Shown here: piece after piece, positions 14,097 through 22,970 of the stretch
Layout of the letters: the number at the start of each line of letters is the position of its first letter
How positions within the stretch are numbered: the first letter of the stretch is position 1
Virus record (IMG/VR): IMGVR_UViG_3300009503_000027
Span: 1 to 64,000 of that record
DNA length: 64,000 nt
Source: a virus
Strand: one strand, 5' to 3'
Position numbers and translations under genes: made by a program
Notes under the pieces: model-generated
What the model was told of the DNA's origin: nothing
The model's input: the letters and a program-made list of their open reading frames with translations, nothing else
The model's database searches: none

Positions 14097-15913
14097 CATC
14101 CCAAGGATCGGGTGGATGCTCCGTGGCTAACTATGAAACGCTGAGGCTGCAAACTAAAGACGGGCAGGAAGTGGAGGCCCTGGTGGTGCCGGAGAGTATC
14201 AGTGCTCACGTAATTAGTGGCGCTATGGCAGGGCGGCAAGCATGGCTGAAGGTGCGCGGGGGTGAAACTGACGTACAAAGCCTCCGGAAGCAATTCGACT
14301 CCATCTGGCGGCTGTATAGTGTTACAAGTATTCTTCCTCCACCTATACCACCAGAATATTATACCGAGATATATCGCCGTGACCCAATGTTCCGAGCAAC
14401 CATTGATGCTTGTGTAGCAGCAGTTGTGGGGCTAGGTTATACCCTTCGGTATAAACCAGATATTGATTTTGAGATGGGAGTGCCTAATGTAAAAAAGCCG
14501 GGGTCTGCCAGCCTAGCTCGTCGTGATCGTATCTTGGCTGCATTCGAGAACTGCTGGCCCGATCTTTGCTTCCAAGATGTCCTCACCGCCGTCTGGACAG
14601 ACTATGAGGTCACGGGCAATGCCTACATCGAGCTGACACGGAACGGCAATGGCGACGTAGATGGCTTCCGGCACCTCAAGAGTACCCGCGCACGCCTTTC
14701 TACCGACTATCAGCTCGTTTACGAGGTTGACTCCGGTATGCCGGTGGCAGTCTTTGGCCTCTACGGTACCGGTATCACGGCTGTCATGCTGAAAACCGAG
14801 GCCTTGCGCACGGGGCGGCGTGCGGAAAATTGGCACCGTGTGGTAGATTGGACCTCCGTTGGGTTCACGTTTGAGCAAATCGCCAAGGCGCAAGCCGAAG
14901 GGTACACTATAAAAGAAAGCAATGAAGTAGTACACCTGCGCAATTATAGCCCGCACAGTAGCTACTATGGCGAGCCGCCAATCCTCTCGGCTATTGAGGA
15001 TTATATCGGCTCCATCAATGCGCGCCTGTTCAATATTTCGTATTTCAACAATGCCACTGTGCCCCGCATGATGATTATCCTCCGCAATGCCCAGTTGTCA
15101 CCGGATACTGAAGAGCGTATCCGCCAGTTTGTACGTGAGCAGGAAGCATTGGATGCAATGAACCAGGTACTCGTGCTGACGCTGGGAGAAGGTGTGGAGT
15201 TCCAAATAGAGCGCCTATCAAGCAACCAGCTACGGGATGCCGGCTTCTTAGAGTACCGCCAGGCATGTGACGAGGCCATCCGGCGTGCCTATCGGACACC
15301 AGCCTCCTGGGTAGGCATTACAGAGGGGGGCGGGCGGCAACAAATCGTCGAGACCAACCAGAAGTACCTGCATGGGTTCATTGCTCCCCGGCAAGTTAAG
15401 CTATGTGAGGCGTTCAACCGCGTGTTCCGTGAACGCATGAACACAGATGACTGGGTACTGCATCTCAATCAGCACCAAGTGATGGACCGGGATGGATTCG
15501 CCCGGTTTGTAGATATAATGATGCGCCACGGTGTTATGACTATTAATGAGGTGCGGCGCGAACAGGGCATGGCGCCAATTGATGGTGGCGACCTAGCATT
15601 CATTACCCCCATGGGTATGGGTGTAGTGCCGGTGAGTGTTCTGCCCACCTTGACAGAGGCCTACAAGACGGGCCAGGCGGATGTTATAGAGGCACAGAAG
15701 CCGGAGGGGCAACCGGGGGCGCGTCCTCTGGGGCTGACCGTCTTCACCGATCCCCGTGCACGACAATTGCCCCCAGGGGCACGGCGCGAACTGATTGACT
15801 TCCTAGTACAGATGGAGGCTATGGCACAGAATGGTACACTACAAAACGTCATCAAGACGCTTTCGGTGGGCCTTGATGAATGGGAAACCGATACCCCTGA
15901 AGACGGAATATAA
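14093..15913 (+). CDS. Portal protein
   Basis: 606 aa. Typical portal order: an N-terminal alpha/beta region with YTEIYRRDPMFRATIDACVA, a long helical stem region (AIEDYIGSINARLFNISYFN, NNATVPRMMIILRN) and the AFNRVFRERMNTDDWVLH clip/wing part. The position between TerL and the ChaB/protease genes confirms it. It forms the dodecameric vertex through which DNA is packaged and to which the tail joins. The last 100 residues are variable. Confidence 0.88.
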   Translation: MTSQGSGGCSVANYETLRLQTKDGQEVEALVVPESISAHVISGAMAGRQAWLKVRGGETDVQSLRKQFDSIWRLYSVTSILPPPIPPEYYTEIYRRDPMFRATIDACVAAVVGLGYTLRYKPDIDFEMGVPNVKKPGSASLARRDRILAAFENCWPDLCFQDVLTAVWTDYEVTGNAYIELTRNGNGDVDGFRHLKSTRARLSTDYQLVYEVDSGMPVAVFGLYGTGITAVMLKTEALRTGRRAENWHRVVDWTSVGFTFEQIAKAQAEGYTIKESNEVVHLRNYSPHSSYYGEPPILSAIEDYIGSINARLFNISYFNNATVPRMMIILRNAQLSPDTEERIRQFVREQEALDAMNQVLVLTLGEGVEFQIERLSSNQLRDAGFLEYRQACDEAIRRAYRTPASWVGITEGGGRQQIVETNQKYLHGFIAPRQVKLCEAFNRVFRERMNTDDWVLHLNQHQVMDRDGFARFVDIMMRHGVMTINEVRREQGMAPIDGGDLAFITPMGMGVVPVSVLPTLTEAYKTGQADVIEAQKPEGQPGARPLGLTVFTDPRARQLPPGARRELIDFLVQMEAMAQNGTLQNVIKTLSVGLDEWETDTPEDGI

Positions 15914-16097
15914 GTATCCAGAGTGCCCCCAATGCCACGCGCTACTATCGGCGCTTTGCGAGGAGGCGCGGGTTTTGGCAGAGGAATTGGGGGCAGTAGT
16001 CGTGGCATGTCGTGTTTGTGGCAGTCTGTATGAAGCACGTCTGCCCCGCCGTGGCAAATACTGGCTCATAGTTCCCGTCTCTGGACAGGGTACTTGA
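15876..16097 (+). CDS. Small zinc-ribbon protein, 73 aa
   Basis: I chose ATG 15876 (MNGKPIPLKTEY) inside the portal 3' end, with GGTGGG upstream. CPQC and CRVC pairs about 35 residues apart make a likely zinc ribbon. The C-terminus is hydrophobic (KYWLIVPVSGQG). The stop codon lies inside the -35 box of the next promoter. Function unknown; small zinc proteins beside portal genes are common in phages. Confidence 0.6.
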   Translation: MNGKPIPLKTEYKYPECPQCHALLSALCEEARVLAEELGAVVVACRVCGSLYEARLPRRGKYWLIVPVSGQGT

Positions 16098-16123
16098 CAA
16101 TACTGACAACATTGCTTTACCAT
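16094..16123 (+). promoter_or_regulatory. Promoter overlapping a stop codon, near-leaderless
   Basis: TTGACA (16094-16099), 18-bp spacer, TACCAT (16118-16123). The predicted start is only a few bases before ATG 16134, which has no SD, so the ChaB-like message may be leaderless. The TGA stop of the zinc-ribbon gene is part of the -35 box. Confidence 0.55.
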
Positions 16124-16133
16124 AGGCACCGGT

Positions 16134-16340
16134 ATGCCCTACAACAGCGTTGATGATCTGCCACCGGCATTCAAGGGCTTCACGCCCGAACAGCGCAGGT
16201 GGGTACTGCCTGTCCTGAATGCGCTACTGCGTGTCTATGATGACGAAGGCCAGGCAATTGCTATCGCGATAGCATTGCTAAAAAAGCACTTTGGCTTGGG
16301 GAATGACAATGGCCGAGGCAGCAAGCGAACAAAGAGTTGA
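16134..16340 (+). CDS. ChaB-like protein
   Basis: 68 aa. MPYNSVDDLPPAFKGF at the N-terminus and the Gln/Ala-rich helices ending in ALLKKHFG match the ChaB family (MPY-x(3)-DLP ... A-x(3)-KK-x-F). Phage ChaB-like proteins usually sit next to head protease or portal genes, as here. The molecular role in virions is unclear. It overlaps the protease gene. Confidence 0.7.
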   Translation: MPYNSVDDLPPAFKGFTPEQRRWVLPVLNALLRVYDDEGQAIAIAIALLKKHFGLGNDNGRGSKRTKS

Positions 16341-17880
16341 GAAGATACAACTCTTCTGGGTGAATGTCGACAAAGTCGAAGAAGGCGACGAGTGGGCATT
16401 TCACGTTATTGCCTCCACGGATACCCTGGACAAGCATGGTGAAGTGATCGATCCGCAGGCAATCCGGAAGCTAAAGCAGGTAGAGCAGATACCATTCTGC
16501 CTGGCGGAGAGCCATGAAGCTGCCCGCGTCATGCCTACGGCACAAATCGGATGGTTCTATCCTAATAAGGATGGTCCCGACAATATTTATGACGGCCGGG
16601 TTGTCCTCTTCAAATGGCATCCTGAGGCGGCCGTCTATTGGCAAGTTGTCAACGAAAACCCCAGCGATCAGAAGTGCAGTATCGCTGGCGACTTGGTTGC
16701 GGCCACAACGCGGCGGCGGCCGACCCGTATCCTTGATATGATCCCTGACCATATCTTGGCTACACGTGCTGCCGTCGCGGCCAACCCTGATACCAAAGTA
16801 GAAGTTGATATGAGAACCGCAGTGTGGAAGTCTCTTACCGCCGCAGTAGGAGGCGAGAACATGAGCATGGATACCGAAGAGCTGTGGGACGAGAATGAAG
16901 AGGCGGATGAGCTAGTCGTTGAGGGGCTAGAGGAACTTCCGCGGGATGCAGACATCGAAAAGGCAGACATTGAGGTCTCGAATAAGCCCTGGCGCACCAT
17001 CGGGTATGCTAAGCGTCTGCCCAAGGAATGCTTCCTCTATGTTCCGGATCCGGAGAAGAAGTCTACATGGAAGTTCCCCGTGTACGAGGGGAAGAACCCC
17101 GATTCGGATGGCAACTTCCAGGATCGTGGGCCGCTCAACTGGCATGCTCTCCGCAACGCGGCAGCACGCCTCATCGCTATTAAGAACCGCCTCGCGTCCG
17201 GCCGTGGCTTCCGTGGCATGTCTGACGCGGAGGCACGCGACCTAGTATCCACGGTAGCACCCAAGATAGTAGAGCTGTATAAGAAGATCGGGAAGCCGAT
17301 ACCAGAAGCACTAGCAAGATATGATAAGACTGCTGAGGAAGGTGGCATAATGGCCAAGACTTCCACGATTATCGAGGCGGTTAAAGAAGCAATTAGTGGC
17401 GTCATGGGCGAGCTGCTAGGCGCGCGTCAGCCAGATGCTGCACCCGCCGAGCCACCGGTAGCCGAACCCCCTGGTGACGATGTTGCCAAGACCGAGGAAC
17501 CTCCGGAGGCAGCGCCTGCCGATGCTTCTGTTGCCCCGGCACCCGGACCTTCTCTGGAAGAGCGCCTGGCAACGCTCGAGGCCATGTTCGCCGAGATGAA
17601 GGGCGTGCTCGAGCAGTTTGCCGCCGCCAGTGTCGCCAAGACCGATGAACCCGAGGAAGAGCCTGCCGACATCGGCAAGGCTGTTGCCGAGGCTCTGCAG
17701 CCACTTGTGACTGAAGTGCGCACGCTTCAGGAGCAGGTGGACAAGATTGCCAAGGCCCGTGGGGTTTCGCTGCAGGTGGAGAAGGCGTCGGAGCCTGTGA
17801 GCGAGCCGATAGGGCGGCGCATGGGCACCCTGGGGCCACTTGATGACTTCGAGGGTGTCCTTCGCGCACATGCTAAATAA
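16303..17880 (+). CDS. XkdF-like prohead protease fused to scaffold
   Basis: About 525 aa. ATG 16303 is favoured; an in-frame TTG lies at 16291. Residues 10-150 resemble the PBSX XkdF/prohead serine protease domain: VIASTDTLDKHGEVIDP, then a His (AESHEAARV) and a Ser (KCSIAGDLV) in the expected order for the catalytic pair. A middle domain (about 200-320) contains WHALRNAAARLIAIKNR. From about 340 it becomes Ala/Pro/Glu-rich and coiled-coil (LEERLATLEAMFAEMKGVLE), the mark of a scaffold cleaved during capsid maturation. It lies directly before the capsid gene. Confidence 0.75.
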   Translation: MTMAEAASEQRVEKIQLFWVNVDKVEEGDEWAFHVIASTDTLDKHGEVIDPQAIRKLKQVEQIPFCLAESHEAARVMPTAQIGWFYPNKDGPDNIYDGRVVLFKWHPEAAVYWQVVNENPSDQKCSIAGDLVAATTRRRPTRILDMIPDHILATRAAVAANPDTKVEVDMRTAVWKSLTAAVGGENMSMDTEELWDENEEADELVVEGLEELPRDADIEKADIEVSNKPWRTIGYAKRLPKECFLYVPDPEKKSTWKFPVYEGKNPDSDGNFQDRGPLNWHALRNAAARLIAIKNRLASGRGFRGMSDAEARDLVSTVAPKIVELYKKIGKPIPEALARYDKTAEEGGIMAKTSTIIEAVKEAISGVMGELLGARQPDAAPAEPPVAEPPGDDVAKTEEPPEAAPADASVAPAPGPSLEERLATLEAMFAEMKGVLEQFAAASVAKTDEPEEEPADIGKAVAEALQPLVTEVRTLQEQVDKIAKARGVSLQVEKASEPVSEPIGRRMGTLGPLDDFEGVLRAHAK

Positions 17881-17902
17881 CATAGAAAACCACATGTTTG
17901 TT

Positions 17903-17924
17903 GGGGCAGGTGCCCCGTGATACA
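17903..17924 (+). promoter_or_regulatory. Palindromic element before the capsid gene
   Basis: GGGGCA-GG-TGCCCC followed by GTGATACA, ending 2 nt before the capsid GTG. A near copy, GGGGCAC-CT-GTGCCCC-GTGGTATA, lies at 23892-23915. The palindrome may sit between a weak TTTGTT and GATACA promoter pair, or fold in the leader next to the ribosome-binding site. Confidence 0.5.
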
Positions 17925-17926
17925 AA

Positions 17927-18940
17927 GTGTCGACTGAAATCGGAAAGACGGCTGTAACTATCACAGACCTGCAGACCAATGGTGTCTTGCAGGGCGAGCA
18001 GCTGGCACAGTTCATTGATCTCGTCGTTGACGAAACGGTGATGATCAAGCTTGCCCGCAAGCTCATGACGAGCGGTGGCAAGGCATCGTGGAGCACCTTG
18101 GGCATCAGCGGCCCCGTCACCATCTGGGGCGGGCATGCCTCTGACTGGCCCACCTATGGCGATACCTCGGTCACTGCTACCGACTATTCCATCCAGGCAG
18201 TGTCGGTAGAGGCCAAGGTGAAGCTTGACGATGTTGTGCTGCCAGCGTGGAATATCGAGGGTGAAGGCTTCCAGAACACGGCAACTGGCATGCTTGCCAA
18301 GGCCTTCGCCAACGACCTCGAGGATGCGGCAATCAATGCCGACAGCGATGGCTCTGACCCGTATTCAGGTCATAAGGGTGCGGGGATGCTGACGGCCTTC
18401 GATGGCTACTACGAGACCATCCGCACCTCGGGGAACGTTTACGACCACGCTGGGGCGGGCGTCAATGCGGCTCTGTTCTACGAGATGTGGGAGACCTTGC
18501 CCACCAAGTATCGTTCCAATAGGGCCGATTGGCGCCTCTTCGTGAGTCCCAACGTCTTCGATGCTTGGGCACGCCATGCTGCAAGCGTTGCCCATACGGG
18601 CACCAGCGAAGCCTGGGTGACGAACACCGAGTCGGGGCTCGTGCTCTACGCAGCCGGCATCCAGCTCGTTAGCGTCCCCAAGATCCCCGAGAACAAGCCG
18701 GGCATCCTGAGCCAGTCCGAGGTTACTGAGGGCCAGTTCTCGTTCGCTATCCTGGCCCAGCCCGATAACCTCCTTGTGGCTTTCGACCCCGAACTCGAGT
18801 GGAAGATCGGTGTCGAGTCGGATATCCGGCGCAAGGTCCTCTACCTGAAGACTGGCTTCGCGGCGGGGATTCTCAATCCCGAAGCCTGCGTCGTTGCCGT
18901 GAACGTGCTGCCTGAGCCAGCCACAACGATCACGCCGTAG
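17927..18940 (+). CDS. Major capsid protein (HK97-fold, inferred)
   Basis: 337 aa, GTG start at 17927. Downstream of the protease/scaffold and upstream of connectors, with the codon choice and strong downstream hairpins expected of an abundant protein. The sequence shows an N-arm region, VEAKVKLDDVVLPAWNIEG, an E-loop-like part and a C-terminal beta domain (FDPELEWKIGVESDIRRKVLY) like other phage capsid proteins. The lack of a visible SD is surprising for such a gene. Family call is by position and pattern. Confidence 0.75.
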   Translation: MSTEIGKTAVTITDLQTNGVLQGEQLAQFIDLVVDETVMIKLARKLMTSGGKASWSTLGISGPVTIWGGHASDWPTYGDTSVTATDYSIQAVSVEAKVKLDDVVLPAWNIEGEGFQNTATGMLAKAFANDLEDAAINADSDGSDPYSGHKGAGMLTAFDGYYETIRTSGNVYDHAGAGVNAALFYEMWETLPTKYRSNRADWRLFVSPNVFDAWARHAASVAHTGTSEAWVTNTESGLVLYAAGIQLVSVPKIPENKPGILSQSEVTEGQFSFAILAQPDNLLVAFDPELEWKIGVESDIRRKVLYLKTGFAAGILNPEACVVAVNVLPEPATTITP

Positions 18941-18962
18941 GGCGGTGGATAGGCAGCCTGCT

Positions 18963-19020
18963 GGAGGGGAGGGGCTTATTCCCCTCCCCTCCTAGGGCAA
19001 TTGATGGCTTTCGCCATCAA
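18963..19020 (+). terminator. Two stacked perfect hairpins after the capsid gene
   Basis: A 12-bp stem GGAGGGGAGGGG/CCCCTCCCCTCC (18963-18974 with 18981-18992) is followed 8 nt later by TTGATGGC-TTTC-GCCATCAA (19001-19020). Neither has a long U-tract. They probably end part of the capsid message or protect its 3' end, letting capsid be made in excess. Confidence 0.7.
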
Positions 19021-19048
19021 ATAAACAGTGCGTAGGAGTGGTGTAGAA

Positions 19049-19471
19049 ATGTTGATCGTCGTAAACAAGCTAGCAGCTGAGCGCAAGCAGGTTCCCAGCA
19101 GGATGCGTATCACCAACACCCCATCGGGGCAAACATATGTCATCAGTAGTGACCCCATCAATGTCACCAACGAGGAAGACCTTGAGTTTCTCTTGGGGCT
19201 GAAGGTAAAAACTCCCTGGGGGCAAGAGATACCCTGTTGCATGGAATGGCAACCGGAGGGCTCTGCCCGCGAATGGTCAGAAGCCGATACGAAGGCCCTC
19301 AGCGAAGAACTGGAAGCCCTGCTCAATGCTAATAATCAGCTGCAAGAGCGTGTTGCGCAGTTGGAAGCAGAAGTGGACAACCTCAAGGCGGCGGGTGCAA
19401 AGTACCCTTCTTCAGGACGCGGACGGCGCAACGCTGGCACATCCGACACGGCGGAAGAACCTACCGAATAG
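19049..19471 (+). CDS. Coiled-coil head-completion-like protein, 140 aa
   Basis: ATG 19049 with AGGAG 10 nt upstream (an in-frame GTG lies at 19028). The N-terminal 60 residues are a beta domain (MRITNTPSGQTYVISSDPIN). Residues about 80-120 are a clear coiled coil (SEELEALLNANNQLQERVAQ), followed by a disordered Ser/Gly/Arg tail. Its place right after the capsid gene suggests a decoration or head-completion protein. The frame of the downstream GT9 gene is open across its 3' end (see findings). Confidence 0.55.
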   Translation: MLIVVNKLAAERKQVPSRMRITNTPSGQTYVISSDPINVTNEEDLEFLLGLKVKTPWGQEIPCCMEWQPEGSAREWSEADTKALSEELEALLNANNQLQERVAQLEAEVDNLKAAGAKYPSSGRGRRNAGTSDTAEEPTE

Positions 19472-19542
19472 ACCGCACGTGGCAGCGTGTCCCCACGCCG
19501 CAGGCTACTTACCTGCTGCAGCAGATACATTGTGAGCTGGAA

Positions 19543-20457
19543 ATGGATCCGCCTGTGCGGTTCCTCAGCGCCGATGGATTATTGCTGCTACATGAGCTCC
19601 AGGGGCAACGCTTACAGCAGCGGTGGCAACCTCCACACCTTGAAGATATTCCCCCCGGTAAGATGATGATAGTCCGCCGGGGTGGCATGGGAGATATTGT
19701 TCTCTTGCGTCCCGCCATTCAGACCTTCCGGAACCGGCGCCCCGACGTTGAAACCATCCTAGTGACTGATTGGCCAACCCTGGGCAATGCACACCTTAAC
19801 ATTGATGAACTCATCCTTTGTGGGGATGAAAACATATTGCTTCTCCAGGAGTATGTTGAGTGGCATGAAGGAAGGTATAAGATACATCGGAGCGATATAT
19901 TTGCTTATGGCTTCGGCCTGGGGGGCTGCGACAGCTACGATATTACGCTGCCCTGGGATGGCCCCCGGCTGATTGAAGAAGACTACCTCGTAGTGCAGCT
20001 TTCGGGTAGTTCGAAGTACCGTTGCCCCTCGGTGGGATATATGTGGCGGCTAGCGGAGGCAGTTTCTAAGAGATATAACATTGCCATTGCCACCTTAGGC
20101 AACAGCCGGATTGACCTTGGCGACTTCAATTACACGGGCCTACTTGCGGAGGCAACTGTGCTTTCTCTGCTCCGATATGCTCGCATTGTCATAGCAGGTG
20201 ACAGCGGGCCATTCCATGTAGCAAGGGCCCTCGGCACCCCCTGCGTAGGCTTTTATGGCCCTATCCCCCCAGAGCTGCGTGTAGCGGGCTTGCCGGATTG
20301 CTATCGGATAATTCACGCTAAGTGCCTTTATGGGAGCCCTTGCCAAGAGGATGGCAATTGCAATAAAATAGACGTGGCCAAGTGCCTAGAGGGCGTTCCC
20401 TTAGAACACGCTCTGGCGGTTGTAGAGGAACTGATGGAAACATGCCCACGGCGATAA
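19543..20457 (+). CDS. GT9-family glycosyltransferase (heptosyltransferase-like)
   Basis: 304 aa from ATG 19543. GT-B fold enzyme of the ADP-heptose:LPS heptosyltransferase family. Shows RRGGMGDIVLLRPAIQ (45-60), the family's glycine loop, and GDSGPFHVARALGTPCVGFYG (219-239), its nucleotide-sugar site. It would transfer an activated heptose or related sugar. It is placed inside the head gene cluster, where sugar enzymes are unusual, pointing to virion glycosylation. A Cys-rich C-terminus (CLYGSPCQEDGNC) is odd for the family. The same frame stays open upstream to about 19381 with protein-like sequence but no standard start. Confidence 0.82.
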   Translation: MDPPVRFLSADGLLLLHELQGQRLQQRWQPPHLEDIPPGKMMIVRRGGMGDIVLLRPAIQTFRNRRPDVETILVTDWPTLGNAHLNIDELILCGDENILLLQEYVEWHEGRYKIHRSDIFAYGFGLGGCDSYDITLPWDGPRLIEEDYLVVQLSGSSKYRCPSVGYMWRLAEAVSKRYNIAIATLGNSRIDLGDFNYTGLLAEATVLSLLRYARIVIAGDSGPFHVARALGTPCVGFYGPIPPELRVAGLPDCYRIIHAKCLYGSPCQEDGNCNKIDVAKCLEGVPLEHALAVVEELMETCPRR

Positions 20458-21197
20458 TTACAAAGGCTTGGGATGACCTACGGACGGGCAACTATGATGA
20501 GGAAGGGGCCGTTGAAGAACTACTTACCGGGGTGCTCACAGATGCGGCGGGCACTACTCTAGCCCAAGTGCTCTCAGCCACTGAGAAGGCGACCATCGTT
20601 GAGCGCTACCGGGCGATGGCCGGTGATGAGATCCGGCGGCGGGCCGGGCGGGACTTTGCCTTCCATCAAGATGTAGAGGTATACGTCAATGGCTCGGGCA
20701 CCCCATACCTAGACCTTGCCCAATATGGTTTCTGGCCGCTATATGAAGTTAGCCAGATGCTGGTTGAGGACACGGGGCAAGCCATTGATACGCTCATTGT
20801 AGAACCTTCAGGTCTTATTCACTTTGCCAATGAGTGGCAATTCCCCAAGGGGAACCGGAACATCCGGCTCACTATCAGCTGGGGCTTCAGCGATACAGTA
20901 GCGGGTGTCCGGCCGGTGCCCCAAGATGTCAAGGATGCCCAGAGCATGTTGGCCGCCGCCAACATCCTGGAATACATACAGGCCACTAAGAATGTTGATG
21001 GCCTTGGTGGCATCAGCATCATCCAATACGGCGAGATGTCCATCCGGCAGTATCAGCGTGGCCGCTTCTCGCCTACGATTGATGCCTGGAAGGAGCGGGC
21101 TTATGCCACCTGCAACTTCTACCGGGGGGTGAACTTCCATTACCTTGTGCCCGCTAATGTGCTAGAATATGGCGAGAAGATACAGGAAGCAAGATGA
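20442..21197 (+). CDS. Head-tail connector-like protein, 251 aa
   Basis: ATG 20442 overlaps the GT9 3' end. Helical N-terminal half (EYATIVERYRAMAGDEIRRRAG-like pattern) and a beta-rich middle with LDLAQYGFWPLYEVSQMLVE. The size and position (two genes after the capsid, before tail completion) match gp6/gp15-type adaptors that bridge portal and tail. No diagnostic motif. Confidence 0.55.
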   Translation: MPTAIITKAWDDLRTGNYDEEGAVEELLTGVLTDAAGTTLAQVLSATEKATIVERYRAMAGDEIRRRAGRDFAFHQDVEVYVNGSGTPYLDLAQYGFWPLYEVSQMLVEDTGQAIDTLIVEPSGLIHFANEWQFPKGNRNIRLTISWGFSDTVAGVRPVPQDVKDAQSMLAAANILEYIQATKNVDGLGGISIIQYGEMSIRQYQRGRFSPTIDAWKERAYATCNFYRGVNFHYLVPANVLEYGEKIQEAR

Positions 21198-21781
21198 CAA
21201 CCATCATTGCCTATACTAATCCGACACGCATCTATCGTGCTTATCGCGAGCTACAGCACGACCTGGCAACGTATTTGCAGTATGCAGACATTTATGGCAC
21301 CGATACATGGGCACGGGTAGGGGAAGTAAGCGACAGTATGCTATTCTTGCCCGCACCGGGGGAGTACGTCCAGACGGAAGCCCCTGTGACACTCTGGTAT
21401 CCACCCGATGTGGACGTAGACCTGGGCTATCTAATAGAGGTCAAGCATGCGATGTATTATGATGGCCGGCTAGTGGCAGTGGAGACAACTCTTGCTGCCG
21501 ATGCCGCCGCAGGTGACACATCCCTGCCTGTAGAGCGTGCCTACGGCTTCCATTCGGGAGATGTGGTACTCCTTTCTGCATCCAATACTATTGAACGCTG
21601 CCGTGTCCGGTTCGTTGACACCCGTAATCACGTACTCACACTATATTCAGATACGCCATTGCAGAGTGATTGGGCCACAGGGAGCAGCATACGGGCTTCC
21701 GACTTCTATGAAGTGGTGGCCCTAGAGCGGGCACAGATTATTCGGGCAACTTGTAACCGTGTGCATCCTAAGAACGAGTGA
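21194..21781 (+). CDS. Putative head-closure protein, 195 aa
   Basis: ATGA overlap with the connector. Beta-rich with a central SH3-like or small-barrel pattern (AADAAAGDTSLPVERAYGFHS, GDVVLLSASNTIERCRVRFV) typical of phage stopper or hub proteins. Function inferred from gene order. Confidence 0.5.
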   Translation: MTTIIAYTNPTRIYRAYRELQHDLATYLQYADIYGTDTWARVGEVSDSMLFLPAPGEYVQTEAPVTLWYPPDVDVDLGYLIEVKHAMYYDGRLVAVETTLAADAAAGDTSLPVERAYGFHSGDVVLLSASNTIERCRVRFVDTRNHVLTLYSDTPLQSDWATGSSIRASDFYEVVALERAQIIRATCNRVHPKNE

Positions 21782-22536
21782 TGGCAATGGCACAGAAGAT
21801 TGACCACTCGCCTGAGATTGCCGAAGGTATACGGAACTTGCTCCTGGGGCGTGTCCGGCTCAAGGCGGACTATGCCGCCGGCGACAGAGTTGTCAAAGTG
21901 GGCTACGAGAGTGGCTATTGGCCGAACTCTGAGCCTGTCCCCGGGGCGTATTTGTGGTTCAACAACACCGACGAGGCGCGCCTTGTGCAACCTACTGCTC
22001 AGCATATCGCTGGGGGCATAGAATACAGCGAAGATGTTACGATTACTGATGCTAGCGGGTGCCATGCGATTATCTACCCCCCTGCCACGCATAACTATAC
22101 CACGGCGCGGAAGGCCTACTTGTGCCTGCGCACCCCTCCTATCCCGGACTTGAAGGTTATCGCAACCGATCCGGAAAGTTTGCCACCTGATGAAATCCAA
22201 GAAAAATGGTTCCCATCAGTAACAATCATCCGGCGGCAATTTACTCCCACCTTCCGCCCATCAACCGCCGTTGAAGGCAAGTATAGATTTGTTATCCGGT
22301 ACGCATGCCTTGTGACTTCCGGAGAAAGCAGCGGTGATAAGCTCCTACAGGATACGGCCACAATCGTTAACCTATTTGCTGAAGATCCCTACATAGGGGC
22401 GACGGTAGAGAACTGCGACATCGAGGGGGTAGAGAGTTTCCGTTTCCGGCGCATCTCGGCTAACCGTACTATGCTCTTGGGCGACATCTACCTGGCGATT
22501 GAGCGGACATCTGCCTATACCAAATTGGGGACTTGA
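21781..22536 (+). CDS. Putative tail-completion protein, 251 aa
   Basis: ATG 21781, or an adjacent GTG 21778 overlapping the previous stop (GTGATG). Beta-rich, with a repeat of the AADYAAGDRVVKVGYESGYW barrel pattern seen in the preceding protein. It then has FRFVIRYACLVTSGESSGDKL-type strands and ends in DIYLAIERTSAY. The position right before the tail tube gene suggests the terminator that caps the tail. The TGA stop lies in the next promoter's -35 box. Confidence 0.5.
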   Translation: MAMAQKIDHSPEIAEGIRNLLLGRVRLKADYAAGDRVVKVGYESGYWPNSEPVPGAYLWFNNTDEARLVQPTAQHIAGGIEYSEDVTITDASGCHAIIYPPATHNYTTARKAYLCLRTPPIPDLKVIATDPESLPPDEIQEKWFPSVTIIRRQFTPTFRPSTAVEGKYRFVIRYACLVTSGESSGDKLLQDTATIVNLFAEDPYIGATVENCDIEGVESFRFRRISANRTMLLGDIYLAIERTSAYTKLGT

Positions 22537-22560
22537 CACAATAAGGACTTCTTGTAGAAT
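22533..22560 (+). promoter_or_regulatory. Promoter overlapping a stop codon
   Basis: TTGACA (22533-22538), 16-bp spacer, TAGAAT (22555-22560). As at 16094, the preceding gene's TGA is embedded in the -35 box and the next ATG follows within about 20 nt of the -10 box, so transcripts would be nearly leaderless. It serves the tail genes. Confidence 0.65.
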
Positions 22561-22577
22561 ATATCTTGTGGCAGGTT

Positions 22578-22970
22578 ATGCCTATGAGAACACCTATGGA
22601 TGCGCCTAAAATCGAATATTACATTACGGCCGACTTATGCGAAGCGGCCATATTGCTGATGCGGCCGCAGTGTATCCTGTGCCAATGCGAATGGGAAAGC
22701 GAAGCCGACAGGGTTGGCCGTTGGGTGATCTTGATAAGGCCTAATTCGGGGTTCTCTCTAGCCGAACTGCGGCAGATCATCGAAGACCTGAAGACCGGGG
22801 ATTACCTAGTGGAGCCTCGGGCGTTCATGAGTGCCCTCCGCAAGGCCCGCGTGGCTATGCAGGAGTTTCTACAGAGTAAAAATGTGGAGCCCCCTACTCC
22901 ACGCCAGGTAAGAAACGTAGTAAATCCCAAGAGTAGGGAGAAAAACAATGCCAGTTCCAGCACTGTCTAA
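22578..22970 (+). CDS. Hypothetical tail-region protein, 130 aa
   Basis: Start ATG 22578 or 22584, close to the predicted transcription start. Contains a Cys triplet (CILCQCEWE) and a helical half (SLAELRQIIEDLKTGDYLVE). The C-terminus overlaps the tail tube gene by 23 nt. No family recognised. Confidence 0.5.
   Translation: MPMRTPMDAPKIEYYITADLCEAAILLMRPQCILCQCEWESEADRVGRWVILIRPNSGFSLAELRQIIEDLKTGDYLVEPRAFMSALRKARVAMQEFLQSKNVEPPTPRQVRNVVNPKSREKNNASSSTV

Noticed and set aside
17402-18153. Antisense frames opposite protease/scaffold and capsid genes
   Set aside because: Shadow frames of high-GC coding DNA; composition and lack of starts argue against them.
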